Below, piece by piece: positions 25,101 to 32,642 of a stretch of 39,421 nt of DNA. Numbering within the stretch: the first letter of the stretch is position 1; each line of letters opens with the position of its first letter. The notes beneath the pieces are model-generated. The model had not been told where the DNA came from. It ran no database searches and saw only the letters and a list, made by a program, of their open reading frames with translations. Source of the DNA: Candidatus Cloacimonadota bacterium (GTDB lineage: Bacteria > Cloacimonadota > Cloacimonadia > Cloacimonadales > Cloacimonadaceae). Made by a program: the position numbers and the translations under genes. The DNA lies in assembly GCA_023421135.1 (NCBI GenBank), contig JAEZUG010000016.1, positions 1 to 39,421 of the forward strand, in the 5' to 3' direction.

Positions 25101-27623
25101 ACTCAGGCTTCTATCTCTTCAAACGGTTTCATCGTCCTGGGAGAATCTGCCAATGCCGAGTTTAGAAACTTCCGTCTCCCCGGCCCCATGGGCGGAAGCC
25201 CGATGATCGCTCCCTTCTGGGATGATCTTGCTACTCATTCTGCCGGCGGCGTTTATACGTGGTACGATCGCAGCAACAACGCCTTTGTGGTGGAATGGTA
25301 CAACATGAAGAATGGTAAGAATGGCACCAGTCTGGAGACCTTCCAAGCCATTCTTTACGATCAAGCTTATCATCCCACTTCCTTTGGAGATGGGCCGATT
25401 AAGTTCCAATATCAGACCTTTAACAACGTGGATTCTCAAAGCGGAGCCAATCACGGCAGCTACTCCTCCATCGGTATAGAAGATCACACTGGAACAAGAG
25501 GCCTGGAATACACCTTTAACAACGTCTATCCCACTGCTGCTTCTCCTCTGGGTAACCAAAGAGCCCTCTATATAACTACGGTTCCGGTTTACCACATGGA
25601 AGCCTCCATTGTGCTGGATCAGACCTTTATAGATGACAATCTGGGTAATAGCAACGGCATCGCCGAGCCTGGTGAAACTATTCGTTTGGGACTCCAGCTC
25701 ACCAATATCGGCAACGCTCCTGCCACCGGAATCACCGCACTGCTCACCAGCAGCGATCCCATGGTAAATATCACCACGGCTGAATCCGAATACTATCCCC
25801 TTGAGGCAGAGCAAAGCGGTGTGAACCGAGCAGCCTTTGTGGTGGAGATTTCTCCCGAATGCCCGGATGGACAGGTAGTTCCCTTCAGTCTTTCAGTTAC
25901 TTCCGGAGAGGAAGTCTGGGAACGCAACTTTAGTATTCGTGTGGAAGCCTCTATGCTCAATCTGCACTCTTTCATGATAGACGATTCTGAGAGCAATTTC
26001 AACGGAGCGATTGATCAGGATGAGACTGTGAAGCTCGTTGTCAACATCAGCAATCAGACTTCAGTTGAAGCCACCACTGTGGTTGGCACTCTTTCCTCCA
26101 GTCGTCCCGGCACCACGATCAGCAATCCTGTTGTCAACCGTGCCACTATCGATGCCAATACTATCATGCAGTTCGTGTATGACATCACCATAACAGGTGC
26201 AGAAAACCTGGGTGGCGAGATTCCCTTCACCTTTGCCGCCACTTCCGGTAATGCCAATGAACTCGATGCCGATTTCTTTGTTCCCTATGGTGTGAGCGGA
26301 GAGTTCAACAACTTCGAACACAATAATGGCGAATTCATCTCTGAAGGCGGTTGGGCCTGGGGAGATCCCAGCCAGGTGACGCCTTATTCGGGTGCAATGC
26401 TCTGGGGCACAAACCTCAGCGGATACTATCCCGAGAATATCACTTATAGCCTCCAGAGTTCCAGCTATCTCTTAAACGATAACAGCACCATGAGCTTCCG
26501 GCATTTCTTCAATTCTGAAGCCGGATACGACGGTGGGAACGTGAGTATTTCCACAGATGCCGGTAGCAACTGGACTCTTCTGACTCCTGCAGGCGGATAT
26601 ACTCATACCAATATCAACAGTCTGAGCAACCAACCCGGTTTCTCCGGAAACTCCAGCGGCTGGGAAGAAGAAGTGTTTAACCTGAACCAATATGCCGGAC
26701 AGAGTGTGATGTTCAGATTTAAGTTCTGTTCAGATGGCTCCAATAGTGGCCAAGGCTGGTTCATAGACGACTTTAGCATGACGAATGTGGACAAGCGGAT
26801 TGCCAAGCTGCATGGCTTTGTAATCCCCACTTCCGGTTACAGTCCTACACTGGCGGTTGTGAGAGCTTCAAACCAATTTGCCACTCATCCAACAGCCGAT
26901 GGAAGCTATGCGCTGTACCTGAAGCGTGGTGCCTACACAGCAGAAGGCAATATGAAGAACCACCAATCTTCAAACTTCGGTCCCTTCACTCTGGATTCTG
27001 CTAATATGGCCAGATACACCGAGTTCACTCTGATCTATCTGCCCAAGCCCTTTAGTATTGCCTTCACCTTCAATAATACAACCCGTGATCTGAATATCTC
27101 CTGGACGGAGCCTTACGACCCAGTGTTGCCGGCTATAGCTTATCGGGTTTACAAGCGCTTCGATACGGGCACTTTCCAATATGTAACTGAAACCACAGAG
27201 CAGACCTACACAGAGAATCTTCCTCTGGATGGGGCCTATCAATACTACGTCCGAGTACGTTACATAAACGTGGAAGGCAGCCCCAGCGACACGCTTTCCT
27301 TCAGCGTTCCCTACGTGGATAATGACGATGCTCAGAATTCGGCTCTGGTTACCAGATTGAATTCCAACTATCCCAATCCCTTCAATCCCACGACTACCAT
27401 ATCCTTCGATCTGGCAGAGAGTGGACATTCCAGATTGAGTGTTTACAATCTCAGAGGCCAATTGGTCCGCACACTCTTCAACGGACAGAAGGAAAGTGGA
27501 CGTCATAGCGTCGTTTGGGACGGCAGGGATAATTCCAATCGCTCTGTTTCCTCGGGCGTATATTTCTACAGGTTGGAGACGACTAATCACACCAGCACCC
27601 GTAAAATGCTGATGGTTAAATAA
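22167..27623 (+). CDS. Secreted multidomain C25 (gingipain)-like protein with C-terminal sorting domain
   Basis: An 1818-residue exported protein. A signal peptide (about 1-21) is followed by an N-terminal beta/pro region and a C25-like domain (about 230-565: YVVIHGNS, YVIFIGDTTG, GVGDVYIGRI, LTCGTGNF with Cys462, IGDPTLEIF). The canonical Gly-His of gingipains reads Gly435-Tyr436, while a His (456) precedes Cys462. Then come four related beta modules opening with an acidic ...(N/D)PGE-like motif (about 665, 790, 1145, 1265). A lectin-like domain lies at about 925-1138, a jelly-roll ending GWFIDDFSM at about 1380-1541, a carboxypeptidase-regulatory-like domain and an FN3-like domain. The last part, about 1730-1818 (NYPNPFNPTTTISFDL ... 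GVYFYRLE), is the FlgD-like/type IX-type sorting signal. ATG 22167 (GAGG upstream) starts the signal peptide. It stands alone between terminators. Confidence 0.92.
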   Translation: MKKLALLLMCIWVGLAGAVAADQEAQGMNQAFRITGRTANTMSITFNPGSFRIEEERVGDKVYQHIVMPGASSTIDEGMPELPLIGASVIVPAQGTVTVRTNAGNPRSLGAFKPYPVQQRMDLESPKSFLYNNDFFSGNGTYPAVTTSYSEPAILRDFRFISLQISPFFYDAGTGELSVYDDLELELEFGSGPGLNELTEEPSYVSPYFDKLYSATFLNYDDYRWMVPVNVPPRYVVIHGNSTDPNFVQSVNNFVLWKRQKGADVRVASTTVAGTSNTAIKAYLQNLYNDVSTRPDYVIFIGDTTGSFQIPTYNENSGPGDYPYTRLDGTDGVGDVYIGRISVENVSQLLVVMNKAMTYERDIDISTASWLNKMLLAADWAPSGVSTVYMSKYLKETSKMINPDYTYTEIYGDGSLGTQIVAGINQGVGFYNFRGYIDLAGWTPGTTYYNGYKTPHTWMLTCGTGNFDSSSPSKTEDFYRLGTAVTPSGGLTATGMATSSTHTTFNNALNGGLIHGVTQAGMRTMGEALLAGKVNIYRIFGVSAPTEAAKFAQWCNLIGDPTLEIFMGIPQQFNVAVEDTIALGTSLLDVSLTDNEGMAVKGAAVTLSQGDQVISRGYTDAEGNVILVLPGGMTAGTAVITVSAHEFKPSQITIAVSDMAYLVPGTVVIDDDNTGASQGNTNALANPGETIEINFGLQNTGTILMPAVSGYATSLSPYVTMIDSLVSYGDIPGGNLGFSLEPVVFSVAPNAPFGTTLRFHLYLADGSQVEYSVSEFVPVEAARFSFNTAGVLDGGNNALDPGETSPLTIGINNIGPMGVADLYGRLYTLNDLVVINDNIGFFGSVPIDGTATTETDNFSISAREMILPGMVIPMRVKLYNAAGFEQYLDFSLTIGTVNVQDPLGPCAYGYMIFDDGDWSYAEAPTFQWVGIAPTEGGLGTLLPLSDAYTSGDEGDQVGGTAITTITLPFPFQFYGIQYTQASISSNGFIVLGESANAEFRNFRLPGPMGGSPMIAPFWDDLATHSAGGVYTWYDRSNNAFVVEWYNMKNGKNGTSLETFQAILYDQAYHPTSFGDGPIKFQYQTFNNVDSQSGANHGSYSSIGIEDHTGTRGLEYTFNNVYPTAASPLGNQRALYITTVPVYHMEASIVLDQTFIDDNLGNSNGIAEPGETIRLGLQLTNIGNAPATGITALLTSSDPMVNITTAESEYYPLEAEQSGVNRAAFVVEISPECPDGQVVPFSLSVTSGEEVWERNFSIRVEASMLNLHSFMIDDSESNFNGAIDQDETVKLVVNISNQTSVEATTVVGTLSSSRPGTTISNPVVNRATIDANTIMQFVYDITITGAENLGGEIPFTFAATSGNANELDADFFVPYGVSGEFNNFEHNNGEFISEGGWAWGDPSQVTPYSGAMLWGTNLSGYYPENITYSLQSSSYLLNDNSTMSFRHFFNSEAGYDGGNVSISTDAGSNWTLLTPAGGYTHTNINSLSNQPGFSGNSSGWEEEVFNLNQYAGQSVMFRFKFCSDGSNSGQGWFIDDFSMTNVDKRIAKLHGFVIPTSGYSPTLAVVRASNQFATHPTADGSYALYLKRGAYTAEGNMKNHQSSNFGPFTLDSANMARYTEFTLIYLPKPFSIAFTFNNTTRDLNISWTEPYDPVLPAIAYRVYKRFDTGTFQYVTETTEQTYTENLPLDGAYQYYVRVRYINVEGSPSDTLSFSVPYVDNDDAQNSALVTRLNSNYPNPFNPTTTISFDLAESGHSRLSVYNLRGQLVRTLFNGQKESGRHSVVWDGRDNSNRSVSSGVYFYRLETTNHTSTRKMLMVK

Positions 27624-27642
27624 GTACTTTATAACCGATATA

Positions 27643-27671
27643 ATGAGCCCGGGGTGATCCCCCGGGCTTAT
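27643..27671 (+). terminator. Candidate terminator after the C25-like gene
   Basis: A GC-rich stem of about 12 bp pairs 27643-27654 (core AGCCCGGGG) with 27660-27671 around a 5-nt loop. Only a weak T-rich tail (TATCTATT) follows. It lies 20 nt after the stop codon. Confidence 0.7.
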
Positions 27672-27731
27672 CTATTGAATGCAACTATGTTCCAGAACTC
27701 CGCGGAGCGAAGTGTTTTAGTGCTTTCCGAA

Positions 27732-27770
27732 GCGCCACATCCCGAAACCCCGCGGAGCGGGGTTTGTGGC
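27732..27770. repeat. GCGCCACA/ACCCCGC palindromic repeat, copy 2
   Basis: An AAACCCCGC-GGA-GCGGGGTTT hairpin (27745-27765) is nested in GCCAC/GTGGC (27734-27738 with 27766-27770). It shares its framework with 17461-17494. Confidence 0.7.
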
Positions 27771-27822
27771 AAGTACCACTTCAACATTATTACGCTCCAC
27801 CACCCAGCCCCATGATTTGTCA

Positions 27823-27875
27823 TTCCTGAGAGTTGTTTCAAACGAGCGAAGCCGGTTGAAACAACGAGTCAGGAA
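27823..27875. repeat. Imperfect inverted repeat, about 20-bp arms
   Basis: 27823-27841 and 27856-27875 are reverse complements apart from a few central positions (TTCCTGA ... TTGTTTCAA against TTGAAACAA ... TCAGGAA), with a 14-nt loop. This is a typical palindromic intergenic repeat design. Confidence 0.7.
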
Positions 27876-27969
27876 TCTACGGAGCTTGTTCACCCACTAT
27901 TCGAAAGACTCTGCTTGAGTGATACCGCGGAACTAATGGCATAGTCTTTCTGGGTTCCGGGCAATTCTA

Positions 27970-28055
27970 CCCCAAAGCCTCACTCCGTTCGGCTTCGGTG
28001 ACCCCGGAACCACCCCAAACCCTCACTTTGTTCGGCTTTGGGGACCCCGGAATTC
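27970..28055. repeat. Tandem pair of 43-bp repeats
   Basis: Units at 27970-28012 and 28013-28055 both follow CCCCAAA-CTCAC-TTCGGCTT-GACCCCGGAA. A third copy, inverted and shortened, lies at 28620-28655. Each unit can fold through its CCCCAAA...TTTGGGG-type ends. Confidence 0.75.
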
Positions 28056-28600
28056 CCGGAATGACGGGACCTGTAGTCTGGCTAGATAACGATGAACTCT
28101 AGTTCTATACCCAGTGCGTCTTGACTTATACGCGTTCCGGATTGGAGACGTCCCCGTCTCCATTGGCCGCTTGCGGATAACTCTTTGTGTATCATCATTT
28201 AATCTTTTCCTGCCGACTTCGTCGTCATGTAAACGAGGACGTTTTCAACCCAGAACTCATATTATACCAGCAACTCTGACCATGCAATAGCTCCTAACCC
28301 GCCAGGGTTTCCAGACGGTAGGCGGTGGTTTCAACTACCGTGCCAGATCGGGATCTTGCCCAGCACCATAACCCGTGAGGGTATTCAGACTTCGGGAGGA
28401 TTTTAATCCGCCCCCATGAACCCTGAATAGAGAAACAACCCGGAGGAGGATTGAAATCCCCCTCCCCAGTCCCGTTCCGGTAAATGGGAGATGATCGTCC
28501 TATACCCCAAAGAAAACGGTGGTTGAAACCACCGCCTCTAATCTGAAAACCCGATAAATCGGGTCGGTAGCTCTGTTTACTGTTCACTCTCAGTGTGTTT

Positions 28601-28666
28601 CTGCCAATTCGGAGATATTGGGGTCCCCAAAGCGGAAAAAAGTGAGGCTTTGGGGTGAATTGGCAG
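28601..28666. repeat. Inverted third copy of the 43-bp repeat with flanking inverted arms
   Basis: The core 28620-28655 (GGGGTCCCCAAAGC ... GAGGCTTTGGGG) matches the reverse complement of the tandem units at 27970-28055. Perfect 10-bp inverted arms CTGCCAATTC/GAATTGGCAG flank it, giving a small structured unit. Confidence 0.65.
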
Positions 28667-28785
28667 ACCGTAGGGCGAAGCTGTGCAACTTTCGTCGCTC
28701 GTCACTGCTGACTTGTAACTTCCAAAAAGTGATAAGATATCGCTTCCAATCTTGTCACTTGCCTCTTATTCAGCACCCAACACAA

Positions 28786-28868
28786 ACGCACCTCATACCC
28801 ATGAGACACGCATGAAGAAACATGGGTGTCACATGGGTGTCACATGGGTGTCTCATGCGTGTCGTATC
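28786..28868 (-). repeat. Dispersed 11-bp-unit palindromic element, copy C (inverted)
   Basis: Units ACATGGGTGTC occupy 28820-28830, 28831-28841 and 28842-28852, followed by the variant TCATGCGTGTC (28853-28863). Inverse units (ACGCACCTCAT, ACCCATGAGAC, ACGCATGAAG) lie at 28786-28817. On its own reading strand it begins CTGATACGACAC, identical to the outer flank of copy A. It lies about 23 bp past the stop of the aldolase gene. Confidence 0.9.
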
Positions 28869-28890
28869 AGAAAGGAGGCGATAATATGCT

Positions 28891-29610
28891 CTACGGGAGC
28901 ATAAACCAAAGCTTGGCAGCTTTGTTCACGATCTCCAGATAATCGAAGGCTTCATCCGGATCTTTACCGAAGGCCATCAAGCCATGTCCCTGCCAGATTA
29001 GGGCATTCTGTCCATCAAGTGCAGCCAGGCTGGCATCAGCCAGCTCTCTGGTGCCGGTCTCGGCAAAACGCGCCATGGCGACACCGGTGGGTAGATAATA
29101 CTTGGTTTCGGGCAGGATGCTCATTAGCCTTTGATTCAGGGAAACTGGATCGTCGTAAGCCGGCAGTTGCGAGAGAGCTATGATCTCGGCCGGATGAACG
29201 TGAATGATGCATCTGTAGCCCGGTTTGTAGCTTTGAAAATACTCCTGGATTCTGCGGTGAGTGAGCCATTCTGAGGTGGGCTTGGCCTCCACGGGATAGA
29301 TAGTCTGGGTGCTCTCAGCCCCGTCCTGCTCCACTGCAACCAGCACAAAGCAGCTCATTAGATCCCTGGCATATTGGCGGTAGCGGGAGCCGGTGCGCGA
29401 GACCAGATAATAGCGGGTCTGATCCGTTTCTTTAACCAGATAGAGCTCATGTAGCCAGGAGGTCAGATCAAAAGACATATTGCCCGCGTTGGCTTCTGCC
29501 CAGCCGCTTTGCCAGATACGCGGGGCAATCTCTGTGATACTCTCTATAAAAGAAGGCAGCCGGTAAAAGGCTGCCTCATATAGTTGTTTCATATTGTAGA
29601 GTTTGGTCAT
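28891..29610 (-). CDS. Class II aldolase, rhamnulose-1-phosphate aldolase-like
   Basis: A 239-residue class II (zinc) aldolase/adducin-fold protein. ANAGNMSFDL (40-49) is the substrate phosphate loop, PTSE with Glu114 fits the catalytic acid of RhaD, and H137-V-H139 plus H209 (WQGHGL) are the expected zinc ligands. The C-terminal helix EAFDYLEIVNKAAKLW also resembles RhaD. It probably cleaves a phosphorylated ketose to dihydroxyacetone phosphate and an aldehyde. No rhamnose genes are nearby, so the substrate is open. AGGA precedes the ATG. It begins 5 nt after the acyl-CoA synthetase-like gene and is the last gene of the - strand run. A 7-bp hairpin (28885-28903) overlaps its stop. Confidence 0.85.
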   Translation of the reverse strand: MTKLYNMKQLYEAAFYRLPSFIESITEIAPRIWQSGWAEANAGNMSFDLTSWLHELYLVKETDQTRYYLVSRTGSRYRQYARDLMSCFVLVAVEQDGAESTQTIYPVEAKPTSEWLTHRRIQEYFQSYKPGYRCIIHVHPAEIIALSQLPAYDDPVSLNQRLMSILPETKYYLPTGVAMARFAETGTRELADASLAALDGQNALIWQGHGLMAFGKDPDEAFDYLEIVNKAAKLWFMLP

Positions 29611-29615
29611 GGGAG

Positions 29616-31142
29616 CTATTCCTGTGAGGCCTTGCTGCGGCAGATCTTTTCCACTTCGCGGAAATTCACTTTGCCAGAGGCCATCATTGGGATGTCCTCG
29701 ATCACTTCAAAGAACTTGGGGATAGCTATGGAGGGTAGCTCTTTCTTGAGCTTCTTCATTACTGCATGCTGATCAAAATCACCGGTGGTGACCGCAGCGA
29801 CCACATCCGCACCTTTGGTGGGATGGGGGACGTCAACCACGCAACAGATCACGTCTTCCGGGAGGAACTTGGTGAGGATCTCTTCCACTTTGACCAGGGA
29901 GACCATTTCTCCGCCAACCTTGACGAATCTTTTCAGGCGTCCTTTGTGCCAGAGATAGCCATCATCATCGATCAATCCGATATCGCCAGTTTCATACCAG
30001 CCATTGCGGATTCTGAGCGAGGTCTCTTCCAGGTCGCCCAGGTAGCCCACCATCACATTGTCACCTTTCACCAGGATCTTTCCTTCCTGATTCGGACCCA
30101 GAATCTTATCCGTGTTAATATCCACAATACGCACCTGCACATTGGGGAAGATCTTGCCAATGCTGCCTTTCTTATGGTTCCCGGGATAGTTTACGGAGAT
30201 CACAGGACTGGTCTCAGTGGTGCCATAGCCTTCAAAAATCGAGATATTGTGTTTGGTGAGGAAGCCTTCAAAGATCTTATCAGGCAGCTTATCCGCTCCG
30301 GCAATTGCCAGCTTCATGCTGCTGTAGTCTCCGGGATCGGATTTGGCAAGATAGCCATGGAAGAAGGAAGGTGTGGCAGCCATAAAGGTGGCTTTGTATT
30401 GCTTCACCAAGTCACTAACCGTCTTGTATTCCAACGGATTGGGATAGGTAACCAGGGTAGCGCCCATTAGCAGGGGAAGCCAGAACTGAGTCACCAGTCC
30501 AAAGACGTGGAACACAGGCAGGATCGAGAGGAAGACGTCGTTGTGATCCAGAGGAACTAATTGGTGGATCCCATCGATGTTGTGCAGGATGTTTCTGTGG
30601 GAGAGCTGAACGGCTTTGGGTTCCTTTTCGCTTCCACTGGTGAAGAGGATCACGGAGACTTCGTCGCTGTTTCCGTTGTGCACCATATTCTTGAGCACGG
30701 CATAGGGAAGCTTGGAGAGAAGAGCTGCTTTTAGCTTGGCGAGGGTGCTGACCCGCTGCAGGATGTCTTCCACAAAGATCATGTGGTCAATGGGTTTGAG
30801 GCCCAGCTTGTCCAGCAGTTTCTTGCTGGTGACCACCGTTTTAAAATTGCATTTCTGTCTGGCATAAAGGCAGTTATCGATGGCACCGGTGGCATAGTTT
30901 ATCATCACAGGGATCTTGCCTGCAAAGAGAGTGGAGATCACTCCCAGCATGGCTCCCATGGAGGTGGGAAGCAGCATTCCGATATATTTACCGGGAATCT
31001 TTCCCAGCTCTTCCTTGAGTATGAAAGAAGCTATCAGCATTCTGCCATAGCCATAGTCCTGACCTGTGCCTTTGTCCACCACGGCAAGTTTACCGGAGTG
31101 TTTCTTGGCTGCCTGAATAAAGCGAAGATGCAATTGATCCAT
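29616..31142 (-). CDS. AMP-forming acyl-activating enzyme, Aas-like
   Basis: A 508-residue ANL-superfamily adenylating enzyme: P-loop TSGSEKEPK (168-176), EGYGTTETSP (304-313), YETGD (383-387), the hinge GRLKRFVKVGGEMVSL and catalytic Lys491 (ASGKVNF). The wording of these motifs (GRLKRFVKVGGEMVSL, ILPVFHVFGLV) is closest to the acyl-ACP synthetase half of Aas, which activates fatty acids for lysophospholipid re-acylation. The acyltransferase half of Aas is missing here. It might supply acyl groups for membrane lipid repair; the acceptor (CoA or ACP) cannot be told. GAGGA precedes the ATG. A 13-nt gap separates it from the upstream membrane-protein gene. Confidence 0.88.
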   Translation of the reverse strand: MDQLHLRFIQAAKKHSGKLAVVDKGTGQDYGYGRMLIASFILKEELGKIPGKYIGMLLPTSMGAMLGVISTLFAGKIPVMINYATGAIDNCLYARQKCNFKTVVTSKKLLDKLGLKPIDHMIFVEDILQRVSTLAKLKAALLSKLPYAVLKNMVHNGNSDEVSVILFTSGSEKEPKAVQLSHRNILHNIDGIHQLVPLDHNDVFLSILPVFHVFGLVTQFWLPLLMGATLVTYPNPLEYKTVSDLVKQYKATFMAATPSFFHGYLAKSDPGDYSSMKLAIAGADKLPDKIFEGFLTKHNISIFEGYGTTETSPVISVNYPGNHKKGSIGKIFPNVQVRIVDINTDKILGPNQEGKILVKGDNVMVGYLGDLEETSLRIRNGWYETGDIGLIDDDGYLWHKGRLKRFVKVGGEMVSLVKVEEILTKFLPEDVICCVVDVPHPTKGADVVAAVTTGDFDQHAVMKKLKKELPSIAIPKFFEVIEDIPMMASGKVNFREVEKICRSKASQE

Positions 31143-31155
31143 ATTTTTTCCTCGT

Positions 31156-31794
31156 TTAGTTGATTAGGTGAAGCCAGTCTTTCAGCAGGAATTCCAGCCT
31201 GCCAATCAATAGCGAAATACGCGCCATGACTGTGTAGCCAAAAGATGCTCCGAAGCTTATCATTAGAAAGTATATACCCAGCTTGGAGGGCACTGCATAG
31301 ACGCCCTCTTGTTTCTTGCTAAAGTAAAAGAAGTAGATGCCACAGATGGTGCCAATAATCAGGATAAAATTGCCCACAGTGGCAACGATGTCACCCTGAA
31401 CCACTGGGTTGATCATGGTGGCTGTCATTTGCTGCAGGAGATCACTCTTCATATAGCGCAGCATGCTGATTCCTGCCGAGGTGCCTATCACCAGGGCTAT
31501 GGGATATCTGGAGATCCACAGGGTCTTGGGATGCAGGCGCATCAGCATCATGATACCCAAAGCTCCGGGAATCAGGAGAATAAGGTTGCCGCTGAAATCC
31601 GTAAAGAGCTTGGTGAAGAGATTGGGCAGCAGGGTGTTGTAGATGATATAGATCACCCAATAAGCAGCCGAGAGACCCACGAAGATCTGCTCTGCCAGCT
31701 TGTAGAAAGGATTGTCCTTGTAAAGAAAACTGAAGATGCAGAAGGTGAAGAAAGCACCTAAGTAGAGGCCAAGGATAGTCATAAAATCAGCCAT
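31156..31794 (-). CDS. Polytopic membrane protein of unknown function (DUF6754 cassette)
   Basis: A 212-residue protein with about five to six hydrophobic helices (near 5-25, 35-55, 68-85, 98-112, 138-158 and 170-190). No catalytic motif is recognised. Features that could help a search are FLYKDNPFYKLAEQIFVGLS near the N-terminus and RLHPKTLWISRYPIAL in mid-protein. GGAGG sits before the ATG, and the start overlaps the stop of the upstream gene by one base (TAATG). It is the last membrane gene before the acyl-activating enzyme. Its neighbours suggest a subunit of the same envelope complex. Confidence 0.8.
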   Translation of the reverse strand: MADFMTILGLYLGAFFTFCIFSFLYKDNPFYKLAEQIFVGLSAAYWVIYIIYNTLLPNLFTKLFTDFSGNLILLIPGALGIMMLMRLHPKTLWISRYPIALVIGTSAGISMLRYMKSDLLQQMTATMINPVVQGDIVATVGNFILIIGTICGIYFFYFSKKQEGVYAVPSKLGIYFLMISFGASFGYTVMARISLLIGRLEFLLKDWLHLIN

Positions 31795-32642
31795 TATATC
31801 TCCTCCTTCAATTCTTGAGTCTGTTTGTTCTTCTTGTTTCGCCAGACCTTGTAGTTTCCAATGGCAATGAAGACCAGGATCAGAAGGTGAGCCACGGATT
31901 GGGAATCCATTTTGGCCGTGGCAGAGCCATTCTCCATGCCGATCAGGCCCTCATACTCTGCTGCAGCTTTGAGCCCGCCCAGGAGCCCAATAAGCTGGTT
32001 CTGGCTGTTGATATAGGGGATGAAGCCGGGTGCTGATATTGCTGTGGTGCCGCCGGTGACGGGAACGTTATACATATCGTGGGCAGCCATGATCCACTGC
32101 TTGATGCCGGGGTCTCCTGAAGACAGTGAGCTGATATAAGCTATGTCCCGCAGGGTCTTTATCCCTGATAGCATGGGGATTTGATTCAGAGCTGTTCCGC
32201 CTGTGTCTGAGGGATAGACTTCTTCCAGAGATCTTCCCATGGCTTGAATGGTGACCATCCCGCCAACTTTGTAGCCCAAATTGACATAATCCACTCCATA
32301 CTGTTTTTCAGGATACTTCTCGCTGAGCTGCCTGAAAGCCTGATCCGCCAATTGAGGCCCCTGAGGCCACAGTGCGGTGGCAATCACTTTATGGCCTTTG
32401 CTCCAGGCATGGTCTATCATGGCTACAGCCATGGGTTGAAGCTCGGTCATGGAGGCAGGATCGTAATCAAAGGAGATAATGGCAACAGAACCGACCGGGG
32501 CTGTATCCACCAGCTTGTGAGCCATGCGGACGTGGGGAGAGCTCTCAGTGATCCAGCCGATAGGGAAGAGGAGTGGCAGCATCACTGCCAGGAACAGCAC
32601 CAGATATATAATCCTTCTTTCTGTCTGAGGGTTGATGCTCAT
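31794..32642 (-). CDS. Membrane-anchored protein with extracytoplasmic domain, unknown function (DUF6754 cassette)
   Basis: A 282-residue protein with one helix near the N-terminus (about 10-30) and one near the C-terminus (about 249-266), leaving a soluble domain of about 215 residues between them, probably outside the cytoplasm. The domain reads as alternating beta/alpha (VGSVAIISFDYD, KVIATALWPQG, DIAYISSL, PVTGGTTAISAPGFIPYI), suggesting a Rossmann-like fold. The C-terminus is basic (KVWRNKKNKQ). No family is recognised with certainty. It overlaps its upstream neighbour by 4 nt and its downstream neighbour by 1 nt. Confidence 0.8.
   Translation of the reverse strand: MSINPQTERRIIYLVLFLAVMLPLLFPIGWITESSPHVRMAHKLVDTAPVGSVAIISFDYDPASMTELQPMAVAMIDHAWSKGHKVIATALWPQGPQLADQAFRQLSEKYPEKQYGVDYVNLGYKVGGMVTIQAMGRSLEEVYPSDTGGTALNQIPMLSGIKTLRDIAYISSLSSGDPGIKQWIMAAHDMYNVPVTGGTTAISAPGFIPYINSQNQLIGLLGGLKAAAEYEGLIGMENGSATAKMDSQSVAHLLILVFIAIGNYKVWRNKKNKQTQELKEEI

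Larger units (their letters stand above)
27624..28890. other. 1.27-kb palindrome-rich intergenic region
   Basis: No credible gene is present. In order: terminator (27643-27671); palindromic repeat copy 2 (27732-27767); an inverted repeat of about 20 bp (27823-27841 with 27856-27875); two tandem 43-bp units (27970-28055); hairpin GGAGAC/GTCTCC (28144-28161); several hairpins with GGTGGTT/AACCACC and GGAGGA-type arms (28320-28540); hairpin ACCCGAT/ATCGGGT near 28550; a third, inverted copy of the 43-bp unit (28620-28655) flanked by CTGCCAATTC (28601-28610) and GAATTGGCAG (28657-28666); and element copy C (28786-28868). It looks like accumulated REP-like elements between two convergent transcription units. 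Confidence 0.75.

Noticed and set aside
28294..28587. 97-codon - strand frame in the palindrome-rich gap
   Set aside because: It is made of hairpin repeats, lacks a Shine-Dalgarno and resembles no protein.
28885..28903. Terminator at the end of the aldolase gene
   Set aside because: A 7-bp hairpin overlaps the stop, but there is no T-run on the - strand, so it was not called.
29766..30470. 234-codon + strand frame opposite the acyl-activating enzyme
   Set aside because: The opposite strand encodes all ANL motifs, so this is a shadow frame.
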